Positions 23,401-32,587 of a DNA stretch of 64,000 nt are shown here, one piece after another (within the stretch, counting starts at the first letter, position 1; each line of letters starts with the position of its first letter). The DNA is from Podospora pseudoanserina (taxonomy: Eukaryota > Ascomycota > Sordariomycetes > Sordariales > Podosporaceae). The stretch is from assembly GCF_035222485.1 (NCBI RefSeq), contig NC_085920.1, positions 1,426,001-1,490,000 of the forward strand. Direction: 5' to 3'. A program made the translations under genes and the position numbers. Under the pieces are notes generated by a model, which saw only the letters and a program-made list of their open reading frames with translations, had not been told where the DNA came from and made no database searches.

Positions 23401-24017
23401 CTGTGGTTGGGATCCCCCCCGCGGACGTCTACGCTGGCGTGTCACCCGATCAGAAGCAAGAAATCATCAGACAGATTCAGGATTCAGGGGAGGTGGTCGC
23501 CATGGTGGGAGACGGCATCAACGACTCGCCTGCTCTTGCCACGGCGGACGTCGGCATCGCCATGGCTTCTGGTACGGACGTGGCGATGGAAGCGGCCGAT
23601 GTGGTCCTCATGCGGCCCAACGACCTGATGGACATCCCTGCTGCTTTGCACCTTGCGAGAACGATCTTTAGGAGGATCAAGATGAATTTGTTGTGGGCGT
23701 GCATGTACAATGCTGTTGGATTGCCGTTTGCGATGGGGTTGTTTTTGCCGCTGGGGTGGCATCTGCACCCTATGGCTGCGGGGGCTGCGATGGCGGGGAG
23801 CAGTGTTAGTGTGGTGGTTAGTTCGCTGTTTTTGAAGTTTTGGAAGCGGCCGAGGTGGATGGAGGAGGGTGGGCTCAAGCCGAAGGGGGTAGTGGAGAGG
23901 ATGGGTGATGGGATTGTGAGTGGGATGGAGGGGTTGTTGGGAGTTTTCATGGGGAGGAAGGGGGCTAGAGGGGAGGGGTATGTGCCGTTGGATGATTTGG
24001 AGAATGGGGGGCGGTAG
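20442..24017 (+). CDS. ccc2: Copper-transporting P1B-type ATPase (Ccc2/ATP7 type)
   Basis: Exons 20442-20521 and 20582-24017 give 1171 aa; the intron falls inside the first GMT-CGAC motif, fixing the splice. Three heavy-metal-associated domains carry GMTCGACTSA at C28/C31, C122/C125 and C213/C216. A fourth ferredoxin-like repeat (about 290-365) has no CxxC. Eight membrane helices follow, with actuator motif TGEAMP, the ion-binding CPC at about 719 (FACPCALGLATPTAVM), phosphorylation site DKTGTLTYG (Asp at about 763), the SEHPVGKAV histidine motif and GDGINDSPALATADVGIAM at about 1003. It pumps cytosolic copper into the Golgi to load multicopper oxidases such as Fet3. The ATG gives MAPPQSQSLSAPP just before the first domain. 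No break was seen. The last 100 codons are G-ending. Confidence 0.95.
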
Positions 24018-25059
24018 GGTATGAGAGGGAAGGGTTGATGTTTGATAGGTACCTTACTGGGCATAAGGGAGGGGTGTTGGCATACCAGGAGGTTTAGTTT
24101 TCCCTTGCTTCCCTGTGTTTTGTTCTGTTGTCCTTTGGTTTTGATAGTGAGAGGTAGAAATGTTGTTGCTGAATTCCCTTTTTTTTTTTTTTTTTTTTTT
24201 TTTTTGGTTATGGTATTTTGTTCATTTGCTTTGGTTTTGAGACGTGGTGCCGTATTTATATACCCTCTTTTTGAACGTTGAGCAATGCACGTCTGTGGTC
24301 GTGTCGTGTATTTGCTCGAATCGATGTTAAAGTATCGTTGTCTCGTTCGAGCAGTTGCGATAGTCTTCGAGAAAGGAACCAACCTATTTAAATAACATTA
24401 ACGGGAGCGGTGACGGTAAAGAGTGATCCTTTCTCGGAAATAAACCAGAGGACAAGACTGCAAAACCAAGTACAGGAGCAACAGTGACAGGTGTGACGAG
24501 TTTTAAGAACACGCAACCTGTTCAGATAGGAAAGACAAGTGTGCCGTCATCCCCACCCTCCCTGCAGTTCAGCATGCCTCGTGTGCAAAGGATTTGACAC
24601 AGTGGCGTCTTTAGAGCTGGGTGGTGGGTATGGGGAAGTGGAATGCGGTTATCTGTTGTTACGTCTGTGGCTGATGGCCTAACGACTCGACAGTAACCCA
24701 TGGGCAAAGGCAAATATAGGAGAGAACTCCTGGCACTCAGAGGGCAACAGTAAAGATAGCTATCAGGGTATACGCACGAGATATTATATGTAACAGTGAT
24801 ACATGCCAGCCATACACAAGCCCTAGCTAAACCGCTTCTACGTGACAACCGTCCGGAGAACTATTCGACGCAAAGATGGCTTTTGTGTGTGCCTGATGAG
24901 CCAATATAACAATGACCTCCATTGCAGGAACCGCGAGAAAGAAATAAAAATAACGACACGAAAGCGAAAAACAAACAGCAACCAGATTCCCATCGCAAAA
25001 CTAAACAACCTACCCACCCACCCTTTTACAAACTGTGAGACAACCCAACGCCATATCGA
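24018..25059. other. Convergent 3' regions, ccc2 / chromodomain gene
   Basis: About 1 kb of non-coding DNA with a long poly-T tract and several A-rich stretches (24900-25000). No gene was recognised. Confidence 0.5.
24179..24205 (+). repeat. Poly-T tract (27 T)
   Basis: A homopolymer about 160 bp past the ccc2 stop codon, probably within or just after its 3' UTR. Confidence 0.9.
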
Positions 25060-26463
25060 CTATGCCTTGGCAGATCTCCCCCTTCTCCCCGGCCGCCCAA
25101 CGGGCTTTTTTGCCGGCGCAACCTTCTTTACGGCCTTCGCATTGCCCCTACCCTTAGCAGGGGCCGCCTTCTTTTCGGCTGCTGGCTTCTCCGCCTTCTC
25201 CTTCTTGGGCGCTGATACCTTGACGGCAGCATCCGCAGCCTTGGTCTTCTTTTGGCTCTTCTCAAACTCACGGACTAATTCTTCGGCTCCCTTGAGGTTA
25301 GACCTGGGCTCCCAGGTGTTTTCACTTTCGGGATAGCCCTTCCACTTAACGAGGAACTTGTGAGCCTTGGTCTTGTCGTCGATTCCCGAGTCACGGATGG
25401 CTTCGACTTCGTAAACCTCTTCAGAGGCGACGCCATTAACAGATGTGTCCTTCTTGGGACGACCGCCCTTGTTCTTGGGCTTAGCGGTGGCCTTCTCCTT
25501 CTTTTCAGTAGAGGGCTGTGACAATATATACACGTAGGAGGCATTACTTACAGTGGGTCCCTTGGGACGACCACGAGTAGGCTTCTTAGCAGCCTTAAGT
25601 GAGAGTCGCGCACTGGCGGCCTTGCCTGCAGTACGGGCAGGCCTTCCGGCACGACCACGCTTTGCCGCTGGTGTCGCTTCAACTTCAACTTCAGCTTCAG
25701 GAGACGTCTCCTCGGCCTCGGTCTCGATCTCTTCAGCCTTGCGCTTGCGGCCTGTGCTGCGGCTGGCGCTCTTAGGACCCGCACTGTTCTTAGCAGATTT
25801 GGGCGTAGCAGAAGACTTGCCAACGCTCTTGGTTGAACGAGGAGTCTTCGCAGCCGGTGTTGACTTGGCGGGCGTCTCGGAAGAAGTCCCAGTAGAGGAT
25901 CTCAAAGGGCGGCCCCGCTTTTTCGACGAGGAAGGCGCGAGTTTATCATCGAAGAGACCGGCACCCAAGCCCATATCGGCTTCTGGAAGGGCGGGCGGCA
26001 TGTTGAACTGCTCGTTTATGATGAGATCCTCTTCTTCATGAAGGTTGACCACAGTCGGGCCAGCACCACCGGCGAAATCGAGAGCTATTGAGCTCTCTCT
26101 TGAGTATGAAGCCTCAACAGACCTGCAATGCGAGTTAATAATTGGGTCAAAATATAAAACAATTAAACATGAGACGGACAAGTGAGGGTGGGTGAGTGAG
26201 TGAGTGACGAGGTTTGGACCGCCAAAGGAGCGACTTGTGAAAGTAGTGAAAATTGCGTGGACTTGTCAAAGTCGCGTCGTGATTTGGGGGGAAAGAGAGG
26301 AGTGGCAGGGTTGTGGGTGCTTGTCGCGAGCTGCTTGTACCAAAAACCCAGCGGGAAACTGAGAGAAGGGTTTATAGGTGAGATGCCTGGTCACTTACTC
26401 TTGCAAGTCGCTTTGGATCAATTGGAGAGGAGCATCCTCCATGTAGTCATCCACGAACGGCAT
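25060..26463 (-). CDS. Chromodomain protein with several AT-hook motifs
   Basis: Exons 26463-26399 and 26122-25060 (276-nt intron, phase 2) give 375 aa, or 363 aa if the likely 36-nt intron at 25551-25516 is also removed. The start is MPFVDDYMEDAPLQLIQSDL. Residues 60-250 are Lys/Pro/Ser-rich with AT-hook cores (KKRGRPLR, KRGRAGRPAR, TRGRPKGP, KGGRPKKD). A single chromodomain lies at about 256-310: YEVEAIRDSG, HKFLVKWKGYPESENTWEP and NLKGAEELVREFEK. The Trp-Trp-Tyr cage positions appear to be kept. A Lys/Ala-rich tail ends in another hook-like VGRPGRRGRS. This suggests binding of methylated histone tails together with AT-rich DNA. The layout resembles fungal heterochromatin factors such as Neurospora CDP-2, but there is no chromoshadow domain, so it is not a canonical HP1. 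The exact orthologue is uncertain. Confidence 0.83.
25516..25551 (-). other. Probable 36-nt intron (in-frame if retained)
   Basis: On the minus strand it reads GTAAGT at the 5' end and TCACAG at the 3' end, with no stop and length divisible by three. Retained, it would encode the hydrophobic VSNASYVYILSQ within an otherwise Lys/Arg/Pro-rich linker. That contrast favours splicing despite the very short length and the absence of a clear branch site. Confidence 0.5.
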
Positions 26464-27119
26464 TGTGACAGCTGTCTAGTGATGGCTTATGGTGATGGGC
26501 TATTCTGCGCTTCGTCACGACTTGGAAGACAGGCGGCCTTGTAAGTGAAAGTGAAAGTGAGCTCTAGACCAACCAGCGCGTCGCGAACAAAAAGGCGCTG
26601 TGAGAGGGTGTCAGTAAAATGAGCCAAAAATCATAAAAATCGCAGAAAAATTTTCCGATATGAATCATACCTCGTAGATGAAGAAAATTCAACGATTTCT
26701 TCGACTTTCGCGATGCGGCGGCGCGTTGCATGGTCTGGAGAATGGTATGATGTAAACACGTTGTTTGGGGTTCGGGTAAGAGGTTGCAAAGTTCCCGGGT
26801 TGCGGTTGGCTTTGTTTGCCGTATTAGGTAAGGTTAATTAATTTCTTATTAGCAGCTGCCATGCCTACAAGGGCCAAGAGTACTAGTAGTGGGGTTTAGC
26901 ATGCAATGCTGTTAGTGCAGAGAACTTGAACAATATTATCCGATTATCAATCGAAGCAAGAGAGCATCGACAGGCAAAGCAACGTCATTTTCTTAACTTG
27001 TGAGAGAGCCAGCAAAAGAATGTAAATTTGCAATCTCCTACCCAACTTACAAAACAAGCAGTTATGTCTCGCTACAGTCGCTCTGCCTATCTTACAAACA
27101 TTGGCACCCCATCAGTTAT
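26464..27119. other. Intergenic between MetRS 3' end and chromodomain gene promoter
   Basis: No gene was recognised in 656 bp. It includes an AT-rich patch (TTAATTAATTTC) near 26835 and short GTGAAA repeats near 26543-26556. Confidence 0.5.
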
Positions 27120-29425
27120 CTAATTCTTCTGCCTCCTCTTCGCCTCTTCACACACCAAGACCTCTCCCTTTCTCTTTTTCTTGCCTCCAAACTTCAGCTC
27201 CCACATCTTTGCCTTCTCGGGCCAGATACATTCAAACAAGGCCTCCACCTCCTCCCACTTCCCAACTTCATGTCCCGGCTTTATCGGTCCCTGATCCCCA
27301 AGCCAATCCATCTCAAGTCTTCCTGTAGGCCGTTCCACTCCGAGCACCTCGTAAAGCGACTCTACAGTCTTAGGAATATAAGGCTCTAGCATCCTCACCA
27401 CCAAGTATACCAGATTGATCCCCACCTCCAAAACAGCCTGCCGCTCACATGTGTCCGTCAACATAACCCTGCTACTGACCAGGTCCAAGAGAGCAATGCT
27501 TCCACAAGTTAACTCCAGAGTTGTCATCAAGCCACCCCTCAACTCCGAGTTTTTAAGCTGGGTAACGTACTGCACCAGTAGCTTGTGTACACCTCCTTTG
27601 AAGCGCTTAATCGTCTGGCCCACAGACGAAAGCAGTGGCCCATTGATATGATCGTGGCTGTGAGGCACCACACCGTTGAGGTCCGTGAGGACTTTGTGGA
27701 CCAGTTTCCCGATCTTACCGACAAAAAGTTCATTGTGGACCTCGACCAGCCTGTCCCAGGTGAAATCCGTGTCTTCCATGCCCTCAGGGCGGGACTGGAG
27801 GAGGAAGAATCGAAAGACATCAGCCGGGAGGCCAGTTTGCTGAGCATTGTCGCCAAATACCCCCACCCCAAGGGATTTAGAGAATCTGCCGCCCTGGTAG
27901 GTGAGAAATCTTGTTGAAGCGATGTGGCGAGGAGCTGTGTAGGGAGGATCCAAGGGAAGTAGCGTGGCAGGAAACAAGATACCATGGAAGAAAATGTTGT
28001 CTGCGCCGAGAAACTGGGATAGCCGAACGCCTACATCCGACTTGGGTGTGTTATCACCAGGTTTGTTGAAAGAGCTGTCGTTGCCGTCGTGGCTTTTCAT
28101 GGCGATGGGTGTTGAAGGCCGCCACCACGCCCTCCAGCTTTCCCCTTCCATCCCACTTGCCGTGATGGAAATATATCCGAGCAACGCATCCCACCACGGA
28201 TAGAAAACTTTCCCGTCGAACCCTACCAACCGCCCGGGCACCGGTGTTCCCCAGTCCAGTCCATCCCTTGTTATGCATATAGAAGAGTTCCCATTGATTT
28301 CCTTCGCGTTTACCAACCAATTCTCTCCTTGTTCCTTAGCCTGGTTCTCGAGCAACGGGCCATGATTGTCAAGTTTCAAAAACAAGTGCTTGCTCGGCCT
28401 TAGTGCTGGCCTTCCCCCGTGGATCTTACACCTCGGCTCAACCAACTCCGTAATGTCAAAAACCCAGTCACAATCCCCACACTGGTCACCTACCGCCCCC
28501 CCAGCCAAAGCTGTCAGCAACTCTGCATCTCAAGGTGAGCATCTCAAAAAAAAAAAAAAACGTACCTCTCGCCTCCTCGCAGCCACATTCCGGGCATGTC
28601 CCCTCCACCAACCGATCAAACACAAACCCTTTACACTGCTCACACCAAAGCTGTTCCGAATCCCTGATCTCAATCAGCCCTTCTCCCCACAACTCTTTGA
28701 AGATGTCGTGTGTGATTTCCGTGTGCCGGTCATTCGTCGTCCGTCCAAAAATGTCGAAGCTGATATTGAACCACTCGTACACGTCCTTGTGGATCTTATG
28801 GTACTTGTCACACAGCTCTTGGGGCGCAACGCCTTCCTCGCGTGCCCGGAGGGAGGTTGTAGTGCCGAACTCGTCCGTTCCTGTCCATTGCAACATTTAT
28901 CATCAGCAGTTTGTCAGGCGGTCGAGAGGGAAATAGGCAACACCACCAAATCCCCAGATGACATCCCAACCATCAGCTCATTTTTGGCTTAAAAAAATAA
29001 AAATAAAAAATATTAAAATAAAAAAAAAGGAACCGAGAAGCAGGCAAGACATTGAAAGAGGAAGATAAAAAACAAGACATCGCCGTCCCACAGCCAAAGC
29101 CTGGACCAACCGTCCACTCCTCCGGCTTCCCAACCCGAGGAAAGGGGAAAAGATGATACCGTGAAAAAGGAGACCAACTCAAAATAAAGAGAAGATCCCC
29201 AAAACAAAAACAGATAGGCAAGAACAGAGATAACTCACCCCCCACAAAAAGCACATTCCCCCCCCTCCCCCTCCAAAACCTCGCAAACACATCCGCCGAG
29301 AGCACCGACCCGATTATATTCCCCAAGTGCGGGACATTGTTCACATAAGGGAGCGCAGAAGTGACCAAAATATTGCGCTCGCCCGGCTTGGGGAGCGGCA
29401 ACACTTTCTCCTGTTTGGACACCAT
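27120..29425 (-). CDS. Methionyl-tRNA synthetase, divergent cytosolic type
   Basis: Exons 29425-29239, 28880-28566 and 28489-27120 give 623 aa. The class I core is clear: [18 protein letters not shown] holds the HIGH-type motif at 33-36, then [30 protein letters not shown] and the zinc-knuckle region [19 protein letters not shown]. The KMSKS loop reads [13 protein letters not shown] at about 369-373, with Arg for the first Lys. The anticodon-binding helical region follows and ends in a basic tail. Usually constant positions differ: [13 protein letters not shown] where families have [21 protein letters not shown] for GKDN-PFH; a loss of about nine residues before [12 protein letters not shown]; and an insert of about 27 residues at 296-320. 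The frame is open throughout. It may be a second, relaxed or specialised paralogue. There is no obvious mitochondrial presequence. Intron 1 is 358 nt, unusually long here. Confidence 0.85.
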
Positions 29426-29962
29426 TGTCTTTGAAAAAGACAAATTGCAATTGGTTCTTGATGAGAAAAAAAACAACAAAAAAAAAAGAGACGGAATATC
29501 GAGTAGTTGAAGTGGCAGTAGTGGTGTGGTCTGTTGCTAATGTAGGTAAGTGACAGTTCCTTCGAGCTGGAGATGGGGTTTTATACACACCCATCAACAC
29601 ATTGTACCTAGGCAACGCCCTCGAAAGAACAAAAACCTGCATGACCCATCCCGAAAGTTCGAGACAAGGTCACACACACACACAATCGTGCAAACGCCCT
29701 CCATTCTCGTTTGATCTCGAACCTCGCATTGTCAAATCACAGAACTTCTTTGATCCGTTTGCTCTACCCCCAAAACACCTATCAACCAGTTTCCACGCTA
29801 TGTGCAACGCTCAAGCCCATAAACCAACTGCTCCACGCTTCCTCATTAACACCTCCCGGAGGCCTTCATAACCGCTAGAGCATCCAGAAAAGCCTCCTAT
29901 TCCTCCTCCTTCAACCCCACCAACTTATCCTCCAACCCCTGTATCTCATACTGAGCTGCAAT
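29426..29962. other. Intergenic between amidase 3' end and MetRS promoter
   Basis: 537 bp. A purine-rich A-run near 29470-29490 lies in the likely MetRS leader. A (CA)n stretch lies near 29672-29683. No gene was seen. Confidence 0.5.
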
Positions 29963-31834
29963 CTACTCTAGCTGAAGTCTGCCGACACTGATGGGCTGAT
30001 ACTTGTCCTCTCCCAGGGCGTCTTCCACCCGCTGCATCACCGCCAGAACCTTTTCTTCTTCCAGTCGGCGACCAACAACCTGCACGCCCACGGGCAGGCC
30101 ATCCATCTTCTCGGCGTCGTAGTACTTGTAGGCCCCACGAGCAACACCATTGAGCTTTCTGATGTTGAAGTCTTCTGGGAGGCCGTCAAGTTCGACTTGG
30201 ACCTTGGTTACGGGAAGGACGCCGGCTGAGTAATCGAGCTGGATATAATGTTAGCCAGAGACATGGATAGGACAGCGTTCAAGTAGACTTGCCAAGTTAA
30301 ACAAAAATGTATACCCACAGCTGCTGAAAGCATCCTTCATCGCATTCAGGGGCAGCGCAGGCGTTGCATTCGGAACCGAAACAATGACATCCAAACCCTG
30401 CTGATTCCACCACTCAAACCACTTGGCTCTGTACTCCTCTCTCCGAGCAACCAGCTTCCAGTTCTCAAAAGCCGACTGTGCTCTCCAATTTTCAACCAAC
30501 CCAGCCCAAACGTGATCTCTCCTGACATACTTCACCCAAAGGTAATAGAACCATCTAAACGGGTTCCACCAACTCGCCAGTGATTTGATCTGAGCAGCTC
30601 CAGTATCCAGCCACTCCCCAGGTCGCCTAAAAGAGTCGAACATCTGCCCGCCATCCGCATTCAACACCAGTGAGGCAATCTTCAACCCCTCATATAGATC
30701 CGGCGGCGCGTGCTCCCCCTCCAACTCGACAATCTCGTGCCCCTGCGCCTTCAACGCATTCACAACCGTCTCCAACGCCCTCCGACAGGCAGGACTCGGA
30801 TCAACAACCCCATCCGTCCACATCACCCCAACCTTCAACTTCTCCTTCTGCTCAAACCCCTTCTCCATCTCCCCCCTCCACGCAAGAGGGTGAACAGTCC
30901 CATCATACCTCCACGGCCCAAATTCAATCACCTCCCTAGTAAAATACCTCAAATCCCCCAACGTCCTCGCCATAGGACTGTACACACTCGGCACCCCCTC
31001 CTGCCCAGGCATACTAGTCTTGATTCCCGCCTTAGGCCACCTCCCCGTCGAGCACCTCAACGCATAACAACCCGCCCAATGCGCCGGCAACCTCACGCTC
31101 CCCGCCACATCGCTCCCAACCCCAATCCTACTCCCCCCCATAGCCAACAGCGCGCTCTCACCCCCCGTACTCCCCCCGGGACTATACCCTTTTTTAAACG
31201 GATTCTCCGCCCTCCCCCAAACATCATTCCCGCTCTCAAAACTCAACAACGTAATCGGACAATTCGTCTTGACATGCGGCACAGCCCCCATATCCTTCAG
31301 CATCCTCACCATCGCCCCATCTTTGCCGTCGTCGTTCCCCACAAACGAGCTGTACCCCACCGTCGTGTCATACCCCCCAACAATGATCGTATCCTTCAGC
31401 GACACCGGGATACCCGCCAACGACCCCTCTAGGTTCGGCAGCGGGTTCCCTCCCTTGTCTACTTCTGTTTTGGTGCGTGCAGCGTTGATCCACTGCTCCG
31501 CTGAAGAAAACATAATCTCCGTTAGGCAGTTGGTCTGAGAGTGCGCCCTTAGCGCAAGCTTTCCATACGCGCGGAGGATGCTCAGCGGATGGGTGGTGCC
31601 GTTTTGGACATTGGCGACCAGTGAATCGATCGGCGCGGAAAATATCTCCTTTTCGTCTGGGGTGACGGGTGATTTGTACTCTGCTGGGAGGGCGTCGATC
31701 CGTTGTTGGCGTTGGGCTTGCTTGAACTTGCTAATGGGGAGGTTGTTAATTCGAATTGTCAGAGGGTAGAGGTGGGAAGAAGGGAAAGAAGCTTACCAGT
31801 CCCGTTTGTGCTGAAAGTACTCGCTTAGAAACAT
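29963..31834 (-). CDS. Amidase-signature hydrolase (fungal acetamidase/FAAH type)
   Basis: Exons 31834-31797, 31730-30293 and 30238-29963 give 583 aa. The Ser-cisSer-Lys triad is readable: Lys at about 125 (PVSLKDT), Ser at about 200 (SPGGSTGGES) and Ser at about 224 (GSDVAGSVRLPA). The 75 and 24 residue spacings equal those of mammalian fatty-acid amide hydrolase (K142, S217, S241). The usual GGSS is GGST and the usual GSDIGGS is GSDVAGS, mild variants. The C-terminus GYTFLFNL-LDYSAGVLPVTKV and GLPVGVQVVGRRLEEEKVL is typical of fungal amidases. Intron 2 (30292-30239) has a GC donor (GCAAGT), needed to keep GYTFLFNL-LDYSAG in frame. The enzyme hydrolyses a carboxamide; the substrate is unknown. 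N-terminal hydrophobicity is low, so it is probably soluble. Start MFLSEYFQHKRD. Confidence 0.88.
30239..30292 (-). other. GC-AG intron of the amidase gene (54 nt)
   Basis: On the minus strand it starts GCAAGT and ends TCCAG, with GCTAAC as branch site. No GT donor nearby restores the frame to the conserved LDYSAGVLPVTKV. Confidence 0.8.
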
Positions 31835-32587
31835 GTTGGCGGTGGTGGTGTTGGAACCTTGATGAAGTTATACTCTGATGATGCTATACATGTGGTGATA
31901 AGCCTGATGGATAAGCTGTGACGAACGATAGATGGTCCAATCGACTGCAATGCTCCAAGACAAAAGAAGAACCTGAAAAGTAAAGCAAACTCAAAACAAA
32001 GAGTGGTGAAAAGAGAAATTTATGTTCAAGAAGACTGCAGGAGAGACATGGGGAAGAGCAGGTGACCTGGGAAGTAGCTGCCGTGTAAGTGATAAGATAA
32101 CCGCTCGGCTGACGGATACTATTGGTGCGGAGTAAGGAGCGGCTTCCCCCTCATTTCCCCGCTGCCCTGACCCCAACAAAGGACGGAAGTTGCTGGGTTG
32201 CTTGACCCGTAGGAAACCGCCCATCGTTAACGTTTAGAACAAACAATTCAGGTACAGTATAGCTTGATACATTATATCGAACCAGCCGACCTAGATGTGC
32301 CCCTTCCGATCAGCAAACCAGATCAAACTCGCATACCTACAACTCTAGCAGTTACATAAACATGTACCCCGTTGTCGACAACGTGAGGAAAAGAAAAGGA
32401 CCTAACACCATCAAATGCAGACCAGCATGGCTGGGTCCATTAACTCCGAATAGATGGGGAGCCCAAAACCATTCCATAACAAAACTTGACCATCAATATC
32501 GCTTGCTTTTCTTAACCCGCAGTCCCAACGCCTACCCCAGTCATAACAAACAAACTACGCGGTTCGCCGGCGATGTTCTGGGACCAC
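31835..32587. other. Intergenic between cac2 3' end and amidase promoter
   Basis: 753 bp with no recognised gene, RNA or repeat. Confidence 0.5.

Noticed and set aside
29583-29888. Short open frames between amidase and MetRS genes
   Set aside because: Under 100 codons with no motif and in a region expected to be promoter.
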